NCBI GenBank assembly: GCA_016218575.1 | Contig: JACRDN010000019.1 | Location: 268,302-332,301, forward strand | Direction: 5' to 3' | Source of the DNA: Elusimicrobiota bacterium | Lineage (GTDB): Bacteria; Elusimicrobiota; Elusimicrobia; UBA1565; UBA9628 | DNA length: 64,000 bases | Shown here: in pieces, positions 17,634-27,104 of the stretch | Layout: every line of letters starts with the position of its first letter | How positions within the stretch are numbered: position 1 is the first letter of the stretch | Made by a program: the position numbers and the translations under genes | Notes under the pieces: generated by a model | What the model was told of the DNA's origin: nothing | Database searches by the model: none | The model's input: the letters and a program-made list of their open reading frames with translations, nothing else

Positions 17634-18318
17634 GCGCTGGACTCCGGAGGGCCTGGTAGGCGGGGTGACGAGCAAGGCTTTGGGAGACATGAACTTCGAC
17701 GAAAACCGCCGCAAGGCCCTGGCTCGGGCGGGTTTGGGGGGCTTCCCGGCCTATTTTGCCAAGCAAGTCCACGGGACCGGAGTCGTCGCCCTGGAGCGGG
17801 GCCGGTCCCCGGATCCCTGGCCGGAGGCCGACGGCTGGGCGACCCGGGAGGCAGGGCTGTGCCTGGGGGTTTTCGCGGCGGACTGCATGCCCTTGTTTGT
17901 CTGGCGCAGGGGCCGTGAAGGCGGCTCCGTCATAGGGCTTTTCCATTCCGGCTGGCGCGGCACCCGGGCGGGGATGCCCAGGGAGGCGGCCGAGTCTTTC
18001 CGGAGCCTCTACGGAGTGCCGGGGGAGGCTCTGGCGGCTTCCATCGGTCCGCACATCGGCCCCTGCTGCTACGAGGTAAGTTCGGAAACCGCGCGGGGAT
18101 TTCCCGCCGGCGCCGTTTCGCGCCGGGAAGGGAAAATTTTCCTGGACTTGGGCGTTGCGGCCGCGCTTCAGCTCTCCGAGGCCGGCCTCGACCAATCCGA
18201 CATCGCGACTTCCTCCGCCTGCACCTCCTGTGGGAAAGATGAATTTTATTCCTTCAGGCGCGACAAGCAGAGCTCCAGGATGCTGGCGTTTTTCGCGATC
18301 TCGGGGGCGGTCTCGTGA
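17620..18318 (+). CDS. pgeF: Polyphenol-oxidase/laccase-domain purine nucleoside phosphorylase (YfiH/PgeF)
   Basis: 232 residues. Family YfiH: zinc enzyme with purine nucleoside phosphorylase/adenosine deaminase activity that also edits peptidoglycan precursors in E. coli. Zn ligands and core: AKQVHGTGV (His), FAADCMPLFV (Cys), LFHSGWRGT (His), SIGPHIGPCCYEV. Start ATG 17620, inside the end of the kinase gene. The nucleoside-kinase neighbour supports a purine salvage role, the murB/fts context the peptidoglycan role. Confidence 0.9.
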   Translation: MWADERWTPEGLVGGVTSKALGDMNFDENRRKALARAGLGGFPAYFAKQVHGTGVVALERGRSPDPWPEADGWATREAGLCLGVFAADCMPLFVWRRGREGGSVIGLFHSGWRGTRAGMPREAAESFRSLYGVPGEALAASIGPHIGPCCYEVSSETARGFPAGAVSRREGKIFLDLGVAAALQLSEAGLDQSDIATSSACTSCGKDEFYSFRRDKQSSRMLAFFAISGAVS

Positions 18319-19415
18319 ACGCGGTAGAGACCCCCTCCGCCCGGCGCTGCCTTCGGGCCGTAACCCCTTATTCCCCCGGCAAATCCATCGCCTCGGTGCG
18401 CAGGGAGCTGGGGCTCAAGAAGGTCGTCAAGCTCGCCTCCAACGAGAACCCCTTGGGCTCATCGGGGCGGGCCGCCGCCGCGTACCGCAAGGCCGCGGGG
18501 GTCCTGCGCCTCTACCCGGAGGGGGGAAGCCCGGAGCTGCGCCAGGCCCTGGCGCGGTTCCATGGGGTGGAGTTCGACCGGGTGCTGGCGGGCAACGGCT
18601 CCGATGAGATCATCCGGCTTCTCTGCGAGGCCTTCATCGAGCCGGAGGACGAGGTCATCCTGTCGCAATACGGGTTCATCCGCTTCAAGCAGCAGGCCGC
18701 CATGATGGGTGCCCGGATCATAGAGGTCCCCATGGTGGACTGGACCTATGATTTGAAGACCATGCTCGCCGCGGTGAGCCCGCGCACGAAGCTCTTATTC
18801 ATCGCCAATCCCAACAATCCCACCGGAACCTACAATAATGAGGGGGAGATCCTGGAGCTCCTGGGTGCTGTGCCGAGCTCGGTCCTGGTGGTGCTCGACG
18901 AGGCCTACTGCCAGTACGCGCGGGAGTGGGGGGATTACCCCGACAGCGTCCCCGGACTCCTCGATCGCCACGAGAATCTCGTCGTCTTGAGGACTTTTTC
19001 CAAGGTGTACGGCTTGGCCGGCCTGCGCGCGGGCTACGCCCTGGCCAGCCCCGAGGTGATCGGCTGGCTCGACCGGATCCGCATGCCCTTCAACGTGAGC
19101 CTGCCCGCCCAAGAGGCCTGCGTCCTGGCCCTGAAGGACGAGGCTTTCGTGCGCCGCAGCGTGGCCCTCGTCTCCAAGGAGAGGCCCTGGCTCTGCGCGG
19201 CCTTGAGGGACCTTGGCTTCGCGGTGGAGGAATCGGCCGCCAATTTCCTGTTCGCGCGCTCTCCCATCCCGGGCCGGGAGCTGTTCTCTCGGCTGCTCAA
19301 ACTCGGCGTCATTATCCGGCCGCTCGACGAGTACGGCTTGGCCCAAAACGTCCGCATCACCATCGGGACTCGTCCCGAAAACCAGGCCCTCCTAGCATGC
19401 CTAAAAAAAATATAA
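18315..19415 (+). CDS. hisC: Histidinol-phosphate aminotransferase
   Basis: 366 residues, class I/II PLP aminotransferase making L-histidinol phosphate. VVKLASNENPLGSS, LAGNGSDEIIRLL, FIANPNNPTGTY, VVLDEAYCQYA, and the PLP lysine in LRTFSKVYGLAGLRAGYA; C-terminal Arg region NVRITIGTRPEN. Related enzymes can use aromatic substrates, so the exact specificity is inferred. GTG start overlaps the previous stop by 4 nt; its end overlaps cmk by 19 nt. Confidence 0.92.
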   Translation: MNAVETPSARRCLRAVTPYSPGKSIASVRRELGLKKVVKLASNENPLGSSGRAAAAYRKAAGVLRLYPEGGSPELRQALARFHGVEFDRVLAGNGSDEIIRLLCEAFIEPEDEVILSQYGFIRFKQQAAMMGARIIEVPMVDWTYDLKTMLAAVSPRTKLLFIANPNNPTGTYNNEGEILELLGAVPSSVLVVLDEAYCQYAREWGDYPDSVPGLLDRHENLVVLRTFSKVYGLAGLRAGYALASPEVIGWLDRIRMPFNVSLPAQEACVLALKDEAFVRRSVALVSKERPWLCAALRDLGFAVEESAANFLFARSPIPGRELFSRLLKLGVIIRPLDEYGLAQNVRITIGTRPENQALLACLKKI

Positions 19416-20104
19416 AGCGCCCAAAGGGCTTAATCATCGCCATGGACGGCCCCGCGGGGGTGGGGAAATCCACGGTCGGGCAGTTCGTGGCCAAGAGGCT
19501 CGGCTATCATTTCATCAACACGGGGGAGATGTACCGGGCCTTGACCTGGAAGGGGCTCGAGGTCGGTCTCGACTTGAAGGACGAGGTCGCGGTGGCGGCT
19601 CTGGCTCGCAAAATCCGTTGGGATTTCCGCCCCAGCGAGGAGGGAGGGACCGCCCTCAAGACTTGGATAGACGGGGAGGCCGTGACGAGCCAGATACGAA
19701 ACGAGGCCGTGAGCGAGAAATCGAGCCTCGTCGCCGCGCATAAAAAGGTCCGCCAATTTTTTTGCCGCCTGCAGAGGCATCTCGGAAGCGGCGGCGGCAT
19801 CGTCATGGAGGGGCGCGACATCACCACCCACGTGTTCCCGGACGCCGATTTCAAGATATACCTAGACGCATCCGTGGACGAGCGCGCCGCTCGCCGCTGC
19901 CGCCAGCTCAAAGCCGCCGGCCTTCCGGCGGACCTCCACAAGATCAGGGAGGCGATTCTCACTCGAGATTTGAACGATATCAAGAGAAAGATCAATCCTC
20001 TTTCCCAGGCGAGCGATGCCTTCCTCCTCGACTCTACCTCGCTTACCATGCGCCAAGTGGCCCAGAAAATCCTGCGCCTGGTCAAGAACGGCGGAGCGCG
20101 GTGA
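19397..20104 (+). CDS. cmk: Cytidylate kinase
   Basis: 235 residues. Phosphorylates CMP/dCMP. P-loop IAMDGPAGVGKSTVGQFVAK, HFINTGEMYRALTWKG (NMP-binding), VMEGRDITTHVFPDADFKIYLDAS with RDI in place of GRDIGT, and Arg-rich lid EILTRDLNDIKRKINPL-like block, which is typical of bacterial Cmk. ATG at 19397; the longer frame upstream is an alternative reading of hisC. Confidence 0.93.
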   Translation: MPKKNIKRPKGLIIAMDGPAGVGKSTVGQFVAKRLGYHFINTGEMYRALTWKGLEVGLDLKDEVAVAALARKIRWDFRPSEEGGTALKTWIDGEAVTSQIRNEAVSEKSSLVAAHKKVRQFFCRLQRHLGSGGGIVMEGRDITTHVFPDADFKIYLDASVDERAARRCRQLKAAGLPADLHKIREAILTRDLNDIKRKINPLSQASDAFLLDSTSLTMRQVAQKILRLVKNGGAR

Positions 20105-20105
20105 G

Positions 20106-20711
20106 TTGGAAGCCGGAGAGCTCGAAAGCGAACCCTTGCTGCGCCGCGGGCCCGCGCTCGTGGCCAAATGGCTGGCCAGGAGCGTGTGGAGGCTCAAGGT
20201 TTCCGGCCTCGAGCACGTTCCTCGCCGCGGCCCCGTGATTCTGGCGGCCAACCACGTATCCTTGGCGGACGGCCCTGTCCTGGCGGTGGCCGCCGGCTCG
20301 GTGAGGTCTCCGCATTTTTTGGGAAAGGCGGAGCTCTTCTTGGTGCCTCTTTTGGGCTGGTATTTGCGGCGGACCGGCGTAATCCCCCTGGAACGGCGCG
20401 GCGGGGACATCTCGGCCATGCGGGCGGCCGTGGAGCACCTGCGCGGCGGCGGGTGCCTCGCCCTGTTTCCCGAGGGAACGCGCTCCAAGACAGGGGTTCC
20501 CGGCGCGCCCAAGGCGGGCGTTTCTTTTCTGGCCGGCCGGACCGGGGCCGAGGTGGTGCCGGTGCGTCTTGTCAACACCGCCCGGGCGGCGCGCCTTTAT
20601 CCCTTGGAGGCCCGCTTCGGACCGGGGCTTAGATTCGAGGGCGACATCGCCGACCGGGACGCATGCCTTGCTTTTGCCCGAGACGTGATGGCCCATATTT
20701 TGGCATTATAG
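20106..20711 (+). CDS. plsC: 1-acyl-sn-glycerol-3-phosphate acyltransferase
   Basis: About 201 residues. Adds the second acyl chain to make phosphatidic acid. Motif I NHVSLADGPVL (HxxxxD), motif II-like GVIPLERRGGD, motif III LFPEGTRSKTG, motif IV EVVPVRLVNT. I choose the TTG at 20106, just past the cmk stop, with GGAG upstream. cmk-plsC-rpsA is a common order in bacteria, which supports the three calls. Confidence 0.9.
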   Translation: MEAGELESEPLLRRGPALVAKWLARSVWRLKVSGLEHVPRRGPVILAANHVSLADGPVLAVAAGSVRSPHFLGKAELFLVPLLGWYLRRTGVIPLERRGGDISAMRAAVEHLRGGGCLALFPEGTRSKTGVPGAPKAGVSFLAGRTGAEVVPVRLVNTARAARLYPLEARFGPGLRFEGDIADRDACLAFARDVMAHILAL

Positions 20712-20718
20712 TAGCGTC

Positions 20719-21936
20719 ATGACCTCTAACGGAGAGACGACCATGGAAACCGCGAAACACCACGAGGACGAAAGCCAGGACAATCCGCCCGCCGAGCTCG
20801 AAGCCGCGCAGGACGAAAGCATGGAGGCTCTCCTGGCCCAGGAGGCCGCGACCAAGCAGAAATTGGCCAGCCGCCAGATCGCCTGGGTCAAGATCATTCA
20901 GGTGACCGCGGATCAGGTTTTGGTGGACGTCGGCGAAAAACGCGAAGGCATCATTGATTTGAGCGAGTTCTCGCCGTCGCAGGACAAGCCGGCCCAGCCC
21001 CCGGCCGTGGGCCAGCGCGTGCCTGTCCTCGCGGCGGGGAAGACCCGGGAGGGGGCGACCAAGCTATCCTACCGCCGGGCCAAGGCGGAGCTAGCCTGGC
21101 AATCCTGCCAAAAGGCCTTCCAGGACAAGGTCCGCGTGAGGGGACGCGTCACTTCCGCGATCAAGGGCGGGTTCCTGGTGGATTTGGGCGGGGTGCAGGG
21201 ATTTTTGCCGGCGTCTCTGGCCGACCTTCGGCCGGTGCGAGAGCCCTCGCGCATGGTCGGGACCGGCGTGCGCTGCGTGATCCTCGAGCTCAACGACTCC
21301 AAGCGCCAGGCAGTGCTTTCCCGCAAGGCCGTTCTAGAGGAGGAGGTGGGCAAGAGAAAGCAGAAGGTTCTTTCCGAGCTCAAAGCGGGCGAGATACGCA
21401 TTGGCCGGGTGGTCCGGGTCGCCCCGGAGGGGCTGACGGTGGATATAGGGGGCCTCGAGGGTCTTGTGCGGACGGCCGATATCTCGTGGGGCGCGCCCGC
21501 GGCACCCTCCGCCCAGCAAAGGGGGACCAAGGTCCGGGTCAAGGTCCTGTCCAAGCCCGCCCAGGAGGCGGAGAAGGTGCTTCTCGGCATCAAGCAGCTG
21601 CTCCCCAATCCCGTCGACGCCGTGCGAAAGAAGTACCCTCTTAAGTCCGTGGTCCGCGGCAAGGTGCTCGAGGCCGGTCCGGCCGGAGTCAGGATCGCGG
21701 TGGGCGAGAAGCAGAAGGCTTTTTGCCCGGTTTCGGAATGCGATCCCGAGGCTTCCTGCAAGGCAGGAGACGCTGTTTCAGGGTTTGTCATCGGAGTCAA
21801 CGCCGAGACTTTCGAGATTTTGTTCTCCATGGCCAAATTCAACGAGATCCAGGATAAGAAGCGGGTGGCCCAGTATTTGAAGGCCCCCCGGCCCCTGACG
21901 CTCGGTCAGGTCCTCGGGCCGGAGCAGGAGGAATAA
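20719..21936 (+). CDS. rpsA: 30S ribosomal protein S1-like, four S1 domains
   Basis: 405 residues; four OB-fold S1 repeats at roughly 52-115, 132-200, 220-290 and 305-375. Typical cores: VLVDVGEKREGIIDLSEF, GGFLVDLGGVQGFLPASL, GLTVDIGGLEGLVRTADI. Acidic N-terminal extension (DESQDNPPAELEAAQDES). E. coli S1 has six domains; four-domain forms exist in other phyla. Helps mRNA binding to the 30S subunit. Follows plsC by 7 nt. Confidence 0.9.
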   Translation: MTSNGETTMETAKHHEDESQDNPPAELEAAQDESMEALLAQEAATKQKLASRQIAWVKIIQVTADQVLVDVGEKREGIIDLSEFSPSQDKPAQPPAVGQRVPVLAAGKTREGATKLSYRRAKAELAWQSCQKAFQDKVRVRGRVTSAIKGGFLVDLGGVQGFLPASLADLRPVREPSRMVGTGVRCVILELNDSKRQAVLSRKAVLEEEVGKRKQKVLSELKAGEIRIGRVVRVAPEGLTVDIGGLEGLVRTADISWGAPAAPSAQQRGTKVRVKVLSKPAQEAEKVLLGIKQLLPNPVDAVRKKYPLKSVVRGKVLEAGPAGVRIAVGEKQKAFCPVSECDPEASCKAGDAVSGFVIGVNAETFEILFSMAKFNEIQDKKRVAQYLKAPRPLTLGQVLGPEQEE

Positions 21937-21940
21937 AAAT

Positions 21941-22912
21941 TTGAGTCATCCCAATCCCGAGGGGCTGGCCCATCGGGTGAGGCCCGTTCGTCACGGCGGC
22001 GTGAGCCTTTACTGGCTCGGCACCAAGACCCTATGGGCGCTGGCGGCCTTCTCCCTCTTGAGCTTTTTGGCCGTCCTCTACCTCGTGTTCCGAGACCTTG
22101 GCCTGGAGAGGCCCAAGACCGCCGCCGTGTACCCTCCGCCCCAGATCGACACGGCCATCGCCCAGGCCCAGGACAAGCTCAAGGCCGATCCCCAGGACCT
22201 GGCGGCCCTGGTGGAGCTGGGCAGCCTCCATTTCGAGCAAGGCAAGGACCACTACGTCGAGGCCATCAACGAGCTGGAGGAGGCGCGCGATCTCGGGGCC
22301 TTGGACGCCCGCATTTTCTATTGCCTGGGGACCATGTACCAGGAGGTGGGGCTTTACCCCTTCGCCTTGGAGGAGTACAAGAGGTTTCTGCGGCACTTCC
22401 CGAACGATCGCGAGGTGCGCATGCTTTTGGCCAAGCTTCTCTACAAGCAGGGGCGTTTCCCCGAGGCGGTGGCCGAGTATGAAAGGCTGAAATTCCATTA
22501 CCCCAAGGACAGCCTGATCCTGGAAAATTTCGGCTTGAGCCTCTGGGCGGCCAAGGCCTTGGGCCGGGCCTTGGAGGCCTTCTCGGGACTCAAGGCCATG
22601 GGCCCCGAGGAGGCCAAGCGGGCCTCTTTCTACATCGGGCAGATCCATTACGAGCAGGAGCAGTACAAGCAGGCCCTGGAGCAGCTCCTGCAATGCCGCG
22701 GCCAGGCCGGAGCCCCGGGGTTCGGCATACAGCCAGAGAAAATCTACGCGGCCCTGGCCATGACCTATCAAAAGTTGGGCGACCTTGCCTCCGCCAAGGA
22801 GGCCTGGGAGATGGTCTTGTCCCAGACCCCCAACGACTCCAAGGCCCAGGTGGCCTTCAAGGACGTCGAGCGCCGCCTTTCCCGCGCCAAAAAATCCGCG
22901 AAAAAGACGTAG
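21941..22912 (+). CDS. Membrane-anchored TPR protein
   Basis: 323 residues: cytoplasmic N-terminus, one span at about 26-48 (ALAAFSLLSFLAVLYLVF), then at least five TPR-like helix pairs (for example DLAALVELGSLHFEQGKDHYV, REVRMLLAKLLYKQGRFPEA, ERASFYIGQIHYEQEQYKQA-like). A scaffold facing the periplasm is likely. TTG start 4 nt after rpsA. Its gene is 6 nt before the large peptidase/barrel gene, so the two may act together at the envelope. Confidence 0.8.
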   Translation: MSHPNPEGLAHRVRPVRHGGVSLYWLGTKTLWALAAFSLLSFLAVLYLVFRDLGLERPKTAAVYPPPQIDTAIAQAQDKLKADPQDLAALVELGSLHFEQGKDHYVEAINELEEARDLGALDARIFYCLGTMYQEVGLYPFALEEYKRFLRHFPNDREVRMLLAKLLYKQGRFPEAVAEYERLKFHYPKDSLILENFGLSLWAAKALGRALEAFSGLKAMGPEEAKRASFYIGQIHYEQEQYKQALEQLLQCRGQAGAPGFGIQPEKIYAALAMTYQKLGDLASAKEAWEMVLSQTPNDSKAQVAFKDVERRLSRAKKSAKKT

Positions 22913-22918
22913 CGGTCC

Positions 22919-25753
22919 ATGAGCGTCGCTTCCTGGCTGCTGACGCTCCTGGCCTGGAACGTCGTCTCTGCCCAGGAGTTCGGACAGAACCAGGTGATCC
23001 GGCGGGACTTCGATTGGAAGGTCCGCTCGAGCCCCCACTTCGATCTGTACTACTACGATGAAGGGGCGGGGCTCGTGGTCGAGGCCGCCGGAATCCTTGA
23101 AGCGTCGTTCGAGCGCCTGACGCGGGAGCTCAGGATTTTGCCCAACGGCCCATCCTGGCTCCCGGAGCGCCTTAAAAAAAAGCGGAAATGGAGGCGGCGC
23201 CCCTTCTTCCTTTACGCCAGCCCCAACGACTTTCAGCAATCCGCCATCGCCGAGGCCGGAGACGGCACCGGGGGCATCACCGAGCCATTCAAGGACCGCT
23301 TCATGGTCTACAACGACGGCTCGCGCCAGTGGCTCTGCGAGGTGTCCGCTCACGAGCTCGTCCACATCCTGCAGTTCGAGGTGCTCATGAGCGGGTTTTG
23401 GAAAACCGGGAAAATACTGAAGTCGTTTCTCTATCCCCTTTGGATGATGGAGGGCATGCCCGGGTTCTTGACCCGCGACATCGAATCCGCCCTCGAGGAG
23501 ACCGTGATCCGCGACGCGGCGACCTCGGGCGGGCTCATCCCCTTGACCCATCTCGAGCATTTCGGGCATTTAAAACCCCATCAGATCGTCCTGGCCTACC
23601 GGGAGGGTGCCCAGGCCATGGAGTTCCTGGCCGAGCAATACGGCTCCCGCAAGCCCGGCGACATGCTGAGAATTTTCGAGAGCCGCTTCGAGACCTCCCA
23701 GGTCCTACAGGAGCTCGTGGGTCTCAACGCCCGCAAGTTCAGCGCCAAGTTCCTCGAGTACGTGGAGAATAAGTACAAGCGCGTCGCGCGGGCGCAAGGC
23801 CTGCGCGAGCCGGAGACCTTCGGTTCGCCGCTCACGGCTTCGAAAGGCCGCATCCCCGAGTTCAACAGTGGCCCGGCCTTGAGCCCGGACTTAAAGACCG
23901 CGTACTACGCCACGACCGCGGACGGGCACCCTCCCGAGATCCGCGCCCTCGATCTGGGTACGGGGCGCTCGCGCAAAATCCTGGGCTATCGGCCCTCCCG
24001 GATCGAAAACCTCCCCCTCGGCCGCTTCGCCAATATCTCCCGGGTCTTGGCGGTTTCACCGAACGGGCGGAGGCTGGCGTTTTCCGCCACGAAAAACCAC
24101 AGGGACGCGCTCTATATTTACGATATTGCGTCCAAGCGCCTGGAACGCAGGGAGCTTCCCGGCTTCTCGGCTCTGAACCAGCCGGCGTTCTCGCCCGACT
24201 CGAAATTCCTGGCCTTCTCGGCCATGGAAAACGCGGGCACCGATCTTTACCTTTACGAGCTCGCCTCCGGCCGCCTGCGGCGGCTGACCGATGACTCCGA
24301 GGACGACGACATGCCGGCCTTCACCCCGGACGGCGCGGCGCTCATCTACTCCAAGGAGATCGGCCCGGGGCGGCGGCTCTACCGCCTGAGCCTGGCCGAT
24401 TCGCGGCAGACCCGCCTCGAGAATTCTGGCGGCGAAGCCCGAGATCCCGTGGTGTCGCCGGACGGCAAGAGGGCGCTTTTCATCTTGGAGGGGTCCGACT
24501 CATCGGAGATCGCCGAGCTGGACCTGGAAACAGGGAAAGTCTCCAGGCTCACCAAGAGCCTGGGGGCCTGCTACACCCCGAGCTACGCGGGACGGGGCGA
24601 GATCGTATTCGCCGCCCTGCGCCGGGGGAGCGTCCACTTGTACAAAGGACCGCGTTCCAAGTTCCTAGACGAGGCAGTGCCTCAGGAGCTTGCGGGGGAT
24701 GCCTTTGAGCCCGCAAGGAGCTCGGCCGCTTTGTCCGGAGAGCGCCCGTACCAATTCTCCTACTCCACCGACCTTTTCATCCCCGCCCTCTTCTATTCCT
24801 CGGAGGGAGGGCTGTTCATGGCCGGCTATTGGCAGGGCTCGGACCTTCTAGGGCGCCACCAGAACCAGGCCCTCTTCAATTACCACTCCGCCAAGAGCTA
24901 CTCCTACCAAACGAGCTACCTGTACCGGCGCTGGCGGCCGCAGCTCTTCGCCGGGGTGACGGGGTTCAGCCAGGAGGACCTGATCGACGCGGACTTGCAC
25001 CGCGTGGACGACGTCGCGCATTCCCAATTCGCCGGGGTGCGCTACCCCTTCGACCGCTTCCACCGCGTGGACGCCTTCCTGCAGTCGGCCAGCGAGCAGG
25101 TCGTGGACCGCGCCGACAGGACCCAAGAGGACCGCCAGGCCAGGCTCTACGGCCTGTCCTTGACCCGGGATACGGTGCGAGGCCGGTATCTCGTGCCCAA
25201 CCAGGGCAGCCGCTTGGAGTTCTCCTATTCCCGGGCCGTGGCCGCGGCGGGGGGAAACCGGAGCTATTACGTCGCGGGGGCCGAAGGGCACAAGTTCGTG
25301 GCCACCGGAAGCCAGAGCGCGCTTTCGTTTCGCGCGGCCGCGGCCCGGGCCCTGGGGCCGGACCGGCCCCAGCTTCTTCTGGGAGGGCTCGGGGGCGTGC
25401 GCGGCTACGCCCGGGCCTCGAAGCGGGACCTGGGCGGCCATTTGGGGCTTCTCAACGCGGAGTGGCGCTTTCCCCTGATTCGGGACCTCAACTACTATAT
25501 GTGGTACATCTTCCCCGATTTCTACTTCAAGGCGGTATTTGGTACGATTTTCGCCGATGCGGGTTATGCCTGGGATTCCGAGGGTCAATTGTCGCGCAGC
25601 CGCTGGCGGGACCTGCGCCAATCCGTGGGCCTCGGGATCCGGATACACACCTTCATCCTTCAGCAATTTCCCTTCGTGATTTCCATGGACTACGCCCGCC
25701 GCACCACGCAGAACGGCGGGATTTTCTACGTCTACCTGGGGCAGGTATTCTGA
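22919..25753 (+). CDS. Fused gluzincin-like peptidase, TolB-type propeller and outer-membrane barrel
   Basis: 944 residues with signal peptide (to about residue 18). N-terminal domain has HELVH at 145-149 and WMMEGMP with Glu178, the HExxH..E pattern of peptidase-MA-like zinc enzymes. Residues about 310-570 hold five PD40 blades (SPDLKTAYY, SPNGRRLAF, SPDSKFLAF, TPDGAALIY, SPDGKRALF). From about 600 the pattern is alternating beta strands of a D15/BamA-like barrel, including GGLGGVRGY and a last residue Phe (YVYLGQVF). A surface or periplasmic protease delivered with its own barrel is a reasonable inference; substrate unknown. Confidence 0.85.
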   Translation: MSVASWLLTLLAWNVVSAQEFGQNQVIRRDFDWKVRSSPHFDLYYYDEGAGLVVEAAGILEASFERLTRELRILPNGPSWLPERLKKKRKWRRRPFFLYASPNDFQQSAIAEAGDGTGGITEPFKDRFMVYNDGSRQWLCEVSAHELVHILQFEVLMSGFWKTGKILKSFLYPLWMMEGMPGFLTRDIESALEETVIRDAATSGGLIPLTHLEHFGHLKPHQIVLAYREGAQAMEFLAEQYGSRKPGDMLRIFESRFETSQVLQELVGLNARKFSAKFLEYVENKYKRVARAQGLREPETFGSPLTASKGRIPEFNSGPALSPDLKTAYYATTADGHPPEIRALDLGTGRSRKILGYRPSRIENLPLGRFANISRVLAVSPNGRRLAFSATKNHRDALYIYDIASKRLERRELPGFSALNQPAFSPDSKFLAFSAMENAGTDLYLYELASGRLRRLTDDSEDDDMPAFTPDGAALIYSKEIGPGRRLYRLSLADSRQTRLENSGGEARDPVVSPDGKRALFILEGSDSSEIAELDLETGKVSRLTKSLGACYTPSYAGRGEIVFAALRRGSVHLYKGPRSKFLDEAVPQELAGDAFEPARSSAALSGERPYQFSYSTDLFIPALFYSSEGGLFMAGYWQGSDLLGRHQNQALFNYHSAKSYSYQTSYLYRRWRPQLFAGVTGFSQEDLIDADLHRVDDVAHSQFAGVRYPFDRFHRVDAFLQSASEQVVDRADRTQEDRQARLYGLSLTRDTVRGRYLVPNQGSRLEFSYSRAVAAAGGNRSYYVAGAEGHKFVATGSQSALSFRAAAARALGPDRPQLLLGGLGGVRGYARASKRDLGGHLGLLNAEWRFPLIRDLNYYMWYIFPDFYFKAVFGTIFADAGYAWDSEGQLSRSRWRDLRQSVGLGIRIHTFILQQFPFVISMDYARRTTQNGGIFYVYLGQVF

Positions 25754-26991
25754 TGCTGGGCTACCGCGGGGGCGAGCTTTATTTGGATGGAGTCTCGGCG
25801 CGCGCGGTAGCACAGCGCTTCGGCACGCCGCTTTACGTCTACTCCCGGGACCTCGTTTTGGAGCGATTCAGGGCGCTGAAGAAGGCCTTCAAAGCGCGCT
25901 CGCCGCTTATCTGCTACGCCCTCAAGGCCAACTCCAACGCGGCCCTCTGCCGGGCCTTGGCCAAGGCCGGGGCCGGTGCGGACATCGTGTCCGGAGGGGA
26001 GCTCCAAAGAGCCCTGCGGGCCGGTTTCAAGCCCCGCAGGATCGTCTTCTCCGGAGTCGGAAAAACCCAGGAGGAAATGGCCCTGGCCCTGCGCTCGGGC
26101 GTGCTCACCCTCAACGTGGAGTCGAGGGAGGAACTGGAGGCCCTGGAAAGGACCGCCCGGCGCCTGCGCATCCCAGCCCCGGTCTCGGTGAGGCTCAACC
26201 CCGATGTGGACCCGGGAACCCACCCCCATATCACCACGGGGATCTCGGAGAACAAGTTCGGGGTCGAGGCCGGGGAGGCCTTGGAGCTCTACGAGAAAGC
26301 CGTTAAAAGTCCCTGGCTCAAGATCCAAGGCATACAGTGCCATATCGGCTCTCAGATCACGTCGGTGGAGCCCTATCTTCGGGCCGCGCGCTCGCTCGCG
26401 CGGGTCGCGGCAAGGCTTCAAAAAAAAGGCATAAGGCTCGGGCTCATGGATATGGGCGGGGGGCTCGGGATCACTTACGACAGAGAAAAACCATTGAAGC
26501 TGAAGGTCCTGGCCCAAGGGCTTGCGAGGATATTGGCGCCCTGGCCCCAGGCCCGGCTTCTCCTCGAGCCGGGGCGCTATCTCGTGGCCGAGGCCGGGGT
26601 GCTGCTCACGACAGTGCTCTACCGGAAAAAAACCGCGAGGCGGCGCTTCGCCGTCGTGGACGCGGCCATGAACGACCTGGCCCGTCCCGCGCTTTACGGC
26701 GCGCGCCACCCCGTCTGGCCCGCTCTCCGGCGCTCGGGGCCCGCTCTCCCCATGGACGTGGTCGGCCCGGTCTGCGAGTCCGGGGACTTCCTGGCCAAGG
26801 GCTGCCTCCTTGCCGAGCCCGAGCCCGGAGACGTCTTGGCCGTTCTCAAGGCCGGGGCCTACGGGTTCTCCATGAGCTCCCAGTACAACTCGCGCCCTCG
26901 GGCCGCCGAGGTCCTGCTCAAGGGGGGGAAGGCGAAGCTCTCGCGCCGCCGCGAGACCCTCGAGGATTTGATCCGCTGTGAAGAAGTATAG
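25753..26991 (+). CDS. lysA: Diaminopimelate decarboxylase
   Basis: 412 residues. PLP alanine-racemase-fold enzyme: meso-DAP to L-lysine. PLP lysine in CYALKANSNAALCRAL, GADIVSGGEL, HPHITTGISENKFGV, IQCHIGSQI, DMGGGLGITY, LLLEPGRYLVAEAG, and GPVCESGDFLAKG with the catalytic Cys. Its ATG overlaps the stop of the barrel gene (TGATG). Last gene of the plus-strand block. Confidence 0.95.
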   Translation: MLGYRGGELYLDGVSARAVAQRFGTPLYVYSRDLVLERFRALKKAFKARSPLICYALKANSNAALCRALAKAGAGADIVSGGELQRALRAGFKPRRIVFSGVGKTQEEMALALRSGVLTLNVESREELEALERTARRLRIPAPVSVRLNPDVDPGTHPHITTGISENKFGVEAGEALELYEKAVKSPWLKIQGIQCHIGSQITSVEPYLRAARSLARVAARLQKKGIRLGLMDMGGGLGITYDREKPLKLKVLAQGLARILAPWPQARLLLEPGRYLVAEAGVLLTTVLYRKKTARRRFAVVDAAMNDLARPALYGARHPVWPALRRSGPALPMDVVGPVCESGDFLAKGCLLAEPEPGDVLAVLKAGAYGFSMSSQYNSRPRAAEVLLKGGKAKLSRRRETLEDLIRCEEV

Positions 26992-27075
26992 CGGCTAAAA
27001 AAACCATGGAAGAGTCCGGGCTGTCTTTTTTTCAGAGAACCGTTGTCGCGGTTCGCAAGTTTTCCGGATTTTTCT

Positions 27076-27104
27076 CCGCGGGAGCTTCCTCCCGTGGTTT
27101 TTTT
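27076..27104 (+). terminator. Rho-independent terminator of the division/lysA block
   Basis: CCGCGGGAG, loop CTTC, CTCCCGTGG (9 bp with one G-U pair), then seven T. It lies 85 nt after the lysA stop and points in the direction of the whole 15-kb block. A weaker hairpin GAACCG/CGGTTC lies just before it. Confidence 0.85.

Noticed and set aside
22031..23569. 512-codon antisense frame opposite the TPR and peptidase genes
   Set aside because: Shadow frame caused by high GC; no start signal and no domain.
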